The notes under the pieces were generated by a model. That model saw only the letters and a list, made by a program, of their open reading frames with translations. It had not been told where the DNA came from and searched no databases. Positions 5,911 through 7,773 of a stretch of DNA of 7,773 bases are shown one piece after another (position 1 is the first letter of the stretch; every line of letters starts with the position of its first letter). The stretch is taken from NCBI GenBank assembly GCA_900321795.1, contig ONXO01000091.1:1-7773 (forward strand), in the 5' to 3' direction. A program made the translations under genes and the position numbers. The stretch is from an uncultured Eubacteriales bacterium (lineage in GTDB: Bacteria; Bacillota_I; Bacilli_A; RF39; UBA660).

Positions 5911-6666
5911 TTATTCCACAAAATCAAAAGTTTCAACTTTATAACCTTTTTTATATAAGTGATTCTTTATTTTCATTTCTAACTCTTTACCACTATATTT
6001 TTTAGAGTATTTATCATAAGCTTTAGATGCTTCTTTCTTCATAGATTCACTATCATCTTTTTCTAGTCTAGATAAAACTTCATTTATCATATCTTTATCA
6101 TAACCTAAATCAAATAAATCATTATTTAGTTTATTCTTTATTATATATAATGACTTATTCTTCATAGAAGTCATTTTTTTGCCAACAATTTTAACTAGTT
6201 TATCTCTAAATATATTGGTATCTATTTTATAGAGATAGTTATCTATTACTTCTTCACTTATACCTAAATCAAGTAGAGTTCTTTTTATTTTAAAAGGTCC
6301 CCAAGTAGTCAGATTAATTTTATCGTTAATAAAAGCTTCTGAGTAAAGCTTTTCATTTATTAAATTATCTCTTCTTAATTTATTAATAGTTTCATCTATT
6401 AAAAACAAATCAAAGCCTTTTTTTTCTAGATAATCTCTTATTTCTTTTTCTGTTCTAAGTTTAACCTCAATATAAGATAAACTTATATCATAAGCTTCAT
6501 ATTCTCTGTTTTCTTTAAGTACTTGTTCTAAAGTTTCTAAATCTACATCTTTTAATAGGAGTAAGTTATTTCTGATAATTATGTCTTCATAAAGTATTAC
6601 TTCATTAGTGTCAAAAGTAATCTTATATCTACCTTTTGACATTTTTTTATATTTAATTATCTTCAT
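5911..6666 (-). CDS. recX: Regulatory protein RecX
   Basis: 251 residues, close to the 264 of B. subtilis RecX and longer than the E. coli protein. RecX binds RecA filaments and modulates recombination and the SOS response. After an N-terminal extension (about 1-55) come the tandem three-helix RecX repeats: a first with YIEVKLRTEKEIRDYLEKKG (65-84) and LRRDNLINEKLYSEAFIND, then the hallmark TTWGPFKIKRTLLDLGISEEVID (about 119-141). Later repeats include IIKNKLNNDLFDLGYDKDMINEVLSRLE and the final IKNHLYKKGY. It follows rpoZ by 13 nt and surely shares its transcript. No Shine-Dalgarno site precedes the ATG at 6664-6666: the 13 nt are pyrimidine-rich. Translation therefore probably relies on ribosomes finishing rpoZ. 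An internal Met9 also lacks a site. Family assignment is strong. Confidence 0.94.
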   Translation of the reverse strand: MKIIKYKKMSKGRYKITFDTNEVILYEDIIIRNNLLLLKDVDLETLEQVLKENREYEAYDISLSYIEVKLRTEKEIRDYLEKKGFDLFLIDETINKLRRDNLINEKLYSEAFINDKINLTTWGPFKIKRTLLDLGISEEVIDNYLYKIDTNIFRDKLVKIVGKKMTSMKNKSLYIIKNKLNNDLFDLGYDKDMINEVLSRLEKDDSESMKKEASKAYDKYSKKYSGKELEMKIKNHLYKKGYKVETFDFVE

Positions 6667-6679
6667 ATGTAAAAAAAGA

Positions 6680-6877
6680 TTATTTTTTAATAATAACTAA
6701 TCCCTTTTCTATTTCTTCTAAACTTCTTCCTATTTCTTTACTTGATACATATTCATTTAATTTCATTTGATAGTGATTTGTATTCATCATTTCTTTACTT
6801 CTTTGTGCTACCATATGAACAAGTGTGTATTTAGAATCTACTATTGTTAATAACTTATCTATTGATGGATATATCAT
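6680..6877 (-). CDS. rpoZ: RNA polymerase omega subunit
   Basis: 65 residues, a typical short Firmicute omega (E. coli has 91). It helps fold and assemble the beta-prime subunit of RNA polymerase. Signature parts are all present: YPSIDKLLTIVDSKYTLVHMVAQRSKEM at the N-terminus (the family's PSID-L-------Y-LV---A-RAR pattern) and KLNEYVSSKEIGRSLEEIEKGLV at the C-terminus. The ATG at 6875-6877 is preceded by AGGAG (6889-6893) at 11 nt, a slightly long spacing. In many Firmicutes rpoZ follows gmk; here it starts its own unit after a terminator and is paired with recX downstream. Confidence 0.96.
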   Translation of the reverse strand: MIYPSIDKLLTIVDSKYTLVHMVAQRSKEMMNTNHYQMKLNEYVSSKEIGRSLEEIEKGLVIIKK

Positions 6878-6934
6878 TTATATTCACTCTCCTTACATTA
6901 CAAGTTTAACACCTTAATTAAATAGCAACAAGTT

Positions 6935-6964
6935 ATTTTACATTTTTTGACAATAATTTTACAA
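6935..6964 (-). promoter_or_regulatory. Possible promoter of rpoZ-recX
   Basis: On the minus strand, TTGTAA (6959-6964) and TAAAAT (6935-6940) are 18 nt apart; the -10 matches five of six consensus positions and the -35 four. The whole gap is AT-rich and contains other weak pairs (for example TTGTTG with TAAACT closer to the gene), so the exact site is uncertain. A promoter is expected here because a terminator precedes the gap. Confidence 0.4.
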
Positions 6965-6983
6965 TTTCAAATAAATATTAAAG

Positions 6984-7006
6984 AAAAAAGCTAATTTCTT
7001 AGCCTT
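6984..7006 (-). terminator. Rho-independent terminator after the right-edge gene
   Basis: The arms 6987-6994 and 6999-7006 form an 8-bp stem with one G-U pair and a GAAA tetraloop on the minus strand. It is followed by a run of six T (complement of 6984-6989). It begins 3 nt after the stop codon at 7010-7012. Confidence 0.83.
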
Positions 7007-7009
7007 TCT

Positions 7010-7773
7010 TTATATTACTTCAGTTGAGTACCAATAGTATTCTCCATTACTCATCTTTTTAAAAGTATGTTTAAATGTATATGCCTTATCAGATAATTCA
7101 GTTATTTTACTATTAAATACATTATCATAATCATCAAAATCTATTATAAATGTATAAATACTAATAGCATTATTAGAAGTAGTTTGATAAACTTTATCAG
7201 GGACTTCACTAAAATGTGTAAACAATGCTTTTTCAGATATAATTAAAGTATCGTCCTTTTGTTCATAGGTAAATGATATAGTACTTTTTTTAAGATAGCT
7301 TACTCCTCTGCCTGGAAGATACTTACAATAAGTATCATTATTGACTTTTTTAACCAATATATCTTCTTCCGGATAAAATTCATTAATATTTAGTTCTGAT
7401 ACGGATGTATTATATTTTGCGAGTCTATTATTCATATCAGATATTTTATATGACCAATAGTCGCCCATATCGTCTAAGTTATTAGTTCTACACACTTCGT
7501 CAAAACTTGTTCCGTTAATTAAAGCATTGTTTAACAGCAATTCTTTAACATCATTTTTATATGTAGTTTTGCCAGAATAAGCATCTTTAATATTATAAGC
7601 TGCTGCTCTAAATGGAACTAGGCTTAAGTATTCTTGTACTTTAACTTCTGTTAATAATTCTGTCTCTGTTTTATTCCCATTTTGCCCACTTTTTTCTTCA
7701 GTTTTATTGTTATCTAATTGCTTCTCATTATCTAGTCTGTATTTTACATAACCAAATATTCCACCTGCGCATA
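7010..7773 (-). CDS. Membrane-anchored extracytoplasmic protein of unknown function (N-terminus outside window)
   Basis: The frame stays open from its stop at 7010-7012 to the right edge, giving 254 codons without the true start. A TTG at 7538-7540 is an ordinary internal Leu, not a start: the reading continues upstream in good coding sequence. The first visible residues, CAGGIFGYVKYRL, look like the end of a transmembrane helix or lipid-anchored signal. A hydrophilic low-complexity linker rich in Asn, Glu, Lys and Thr follows (7660-7740), then a folded domain of about 215 residues with many aromatic strands and the ending FKHTFKKMSNGEYYWYSTEVI-like pattern (last residues end at 7013). The layout is that of a cell-surface protein anchored by one N-terminal helix. 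The C-terminal strand pattern hints at an NTF2-like or similar alpha/beta fold, but this is a weak inference. No family recognised. Confidence 0.82.
   Translation of the reverse strand, partial: CAGGIFGYVKYRLDNEKQLDNNKTEEKSGQNGNKTETELLTEVKVQEYLSLVPFRAAAYNIKDAYSGKTTYKNDVKELLLNNALINGTSFDEVCRTNNLDDMGDYWSYKISDMNNRLAKYNTSVSELNINEFYPEEDILVKKVNNDTYCKYLPGRGVSYLKKSTISFTYEQKDDTLIISEKALFTHFSEVPDKVYQTTSNNAISIYTFIIDFDDYDNVFNSKITELSDKAYTFKHTFKKMSNGEYYWYSTEVI

Noticed and set aside
6878..7009. A riboswitch or small RNA in the rpoZ leader.
   Set aside because: Apart from the upstream terminator, the gap is AT-rich without a convincing conserved or paired structure.
7010..7540. A 176-residue gene starting at a TTG at 7538-7540.
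   Set aside because: The same frame stays open to the right edge with a plausible anchor and linker, so the TTG is an internal Leu codon.
1..7773. Alternative genetic code (UGA as Trp), given the strong AT bias.
   Set aside because: The Trp codons checked in uvrA, recX, the membrane protein and the right-edge gene are TGG; no in-frame TGA is needed in any gene.

Overview
This window looks like chromosome from a low-GC, spore-forming Firmicute (Bacilli or Clostridia grade, possibly one of the uncultured gut lineages). The reasons are a strongly AT-rich sequence, a near-canonical spoVS, purine-rich Shine-Dalgarno sites, a Firmicute-length recX, and housekeeping genes packed on one strand. The genetic code is standard: the tryptophans I checked are TGG, and all seven stop codons in the window are TAA. 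I see no mobile element, rRNA, tRNA or CRISPR array.

All nine genes lie on the minus strand, so transcription runs from the right edge to the left. In that order: (1) the C-terminal part of a membrane-anchored, extracytoplasmic protein of unknown function (7010 to right edge), then a terminator; (2) rpoZ and recX as a tight pair, then a terminator; (3) a six-helix membrane protein with a Lys-rich, AT-hook-like tail, then a terminator; (4) a 422-residue protein with a MazF/PemK-like N-terminus and apparent extra SH3-like modules, followed by spoVS with no terminator between them, then a terminator; (5) a type IV prepilin-like protein followed after 2 nt by a patatin-like phospholipase, then a terminator; (6) uvrA, running off the left edge about 280 codons before its expected end.

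Each unit ends in a recognisable Rho-independent hairpin, and I could place a sigma-A-like promoter before five of them. Three terminator hairpins contain the stop codon of their own gene. The promoter of the membrane protein is built into the terminator of recX. No gap exceeds about 135 nt.

The housekeeping theme is DNA repair and transcription: UvrA (nucleotide excision repair), RecX (RecA modulator) and RpoZ (RNA polymerase omega). The accessory items worth attention are the multi-module MazF-like protein with no antitoxin and apparently sharing a transcript with spoVS, the membrane protein with a possible DNA-binding tail, and the lone prepilin coupled to a phospholipase.
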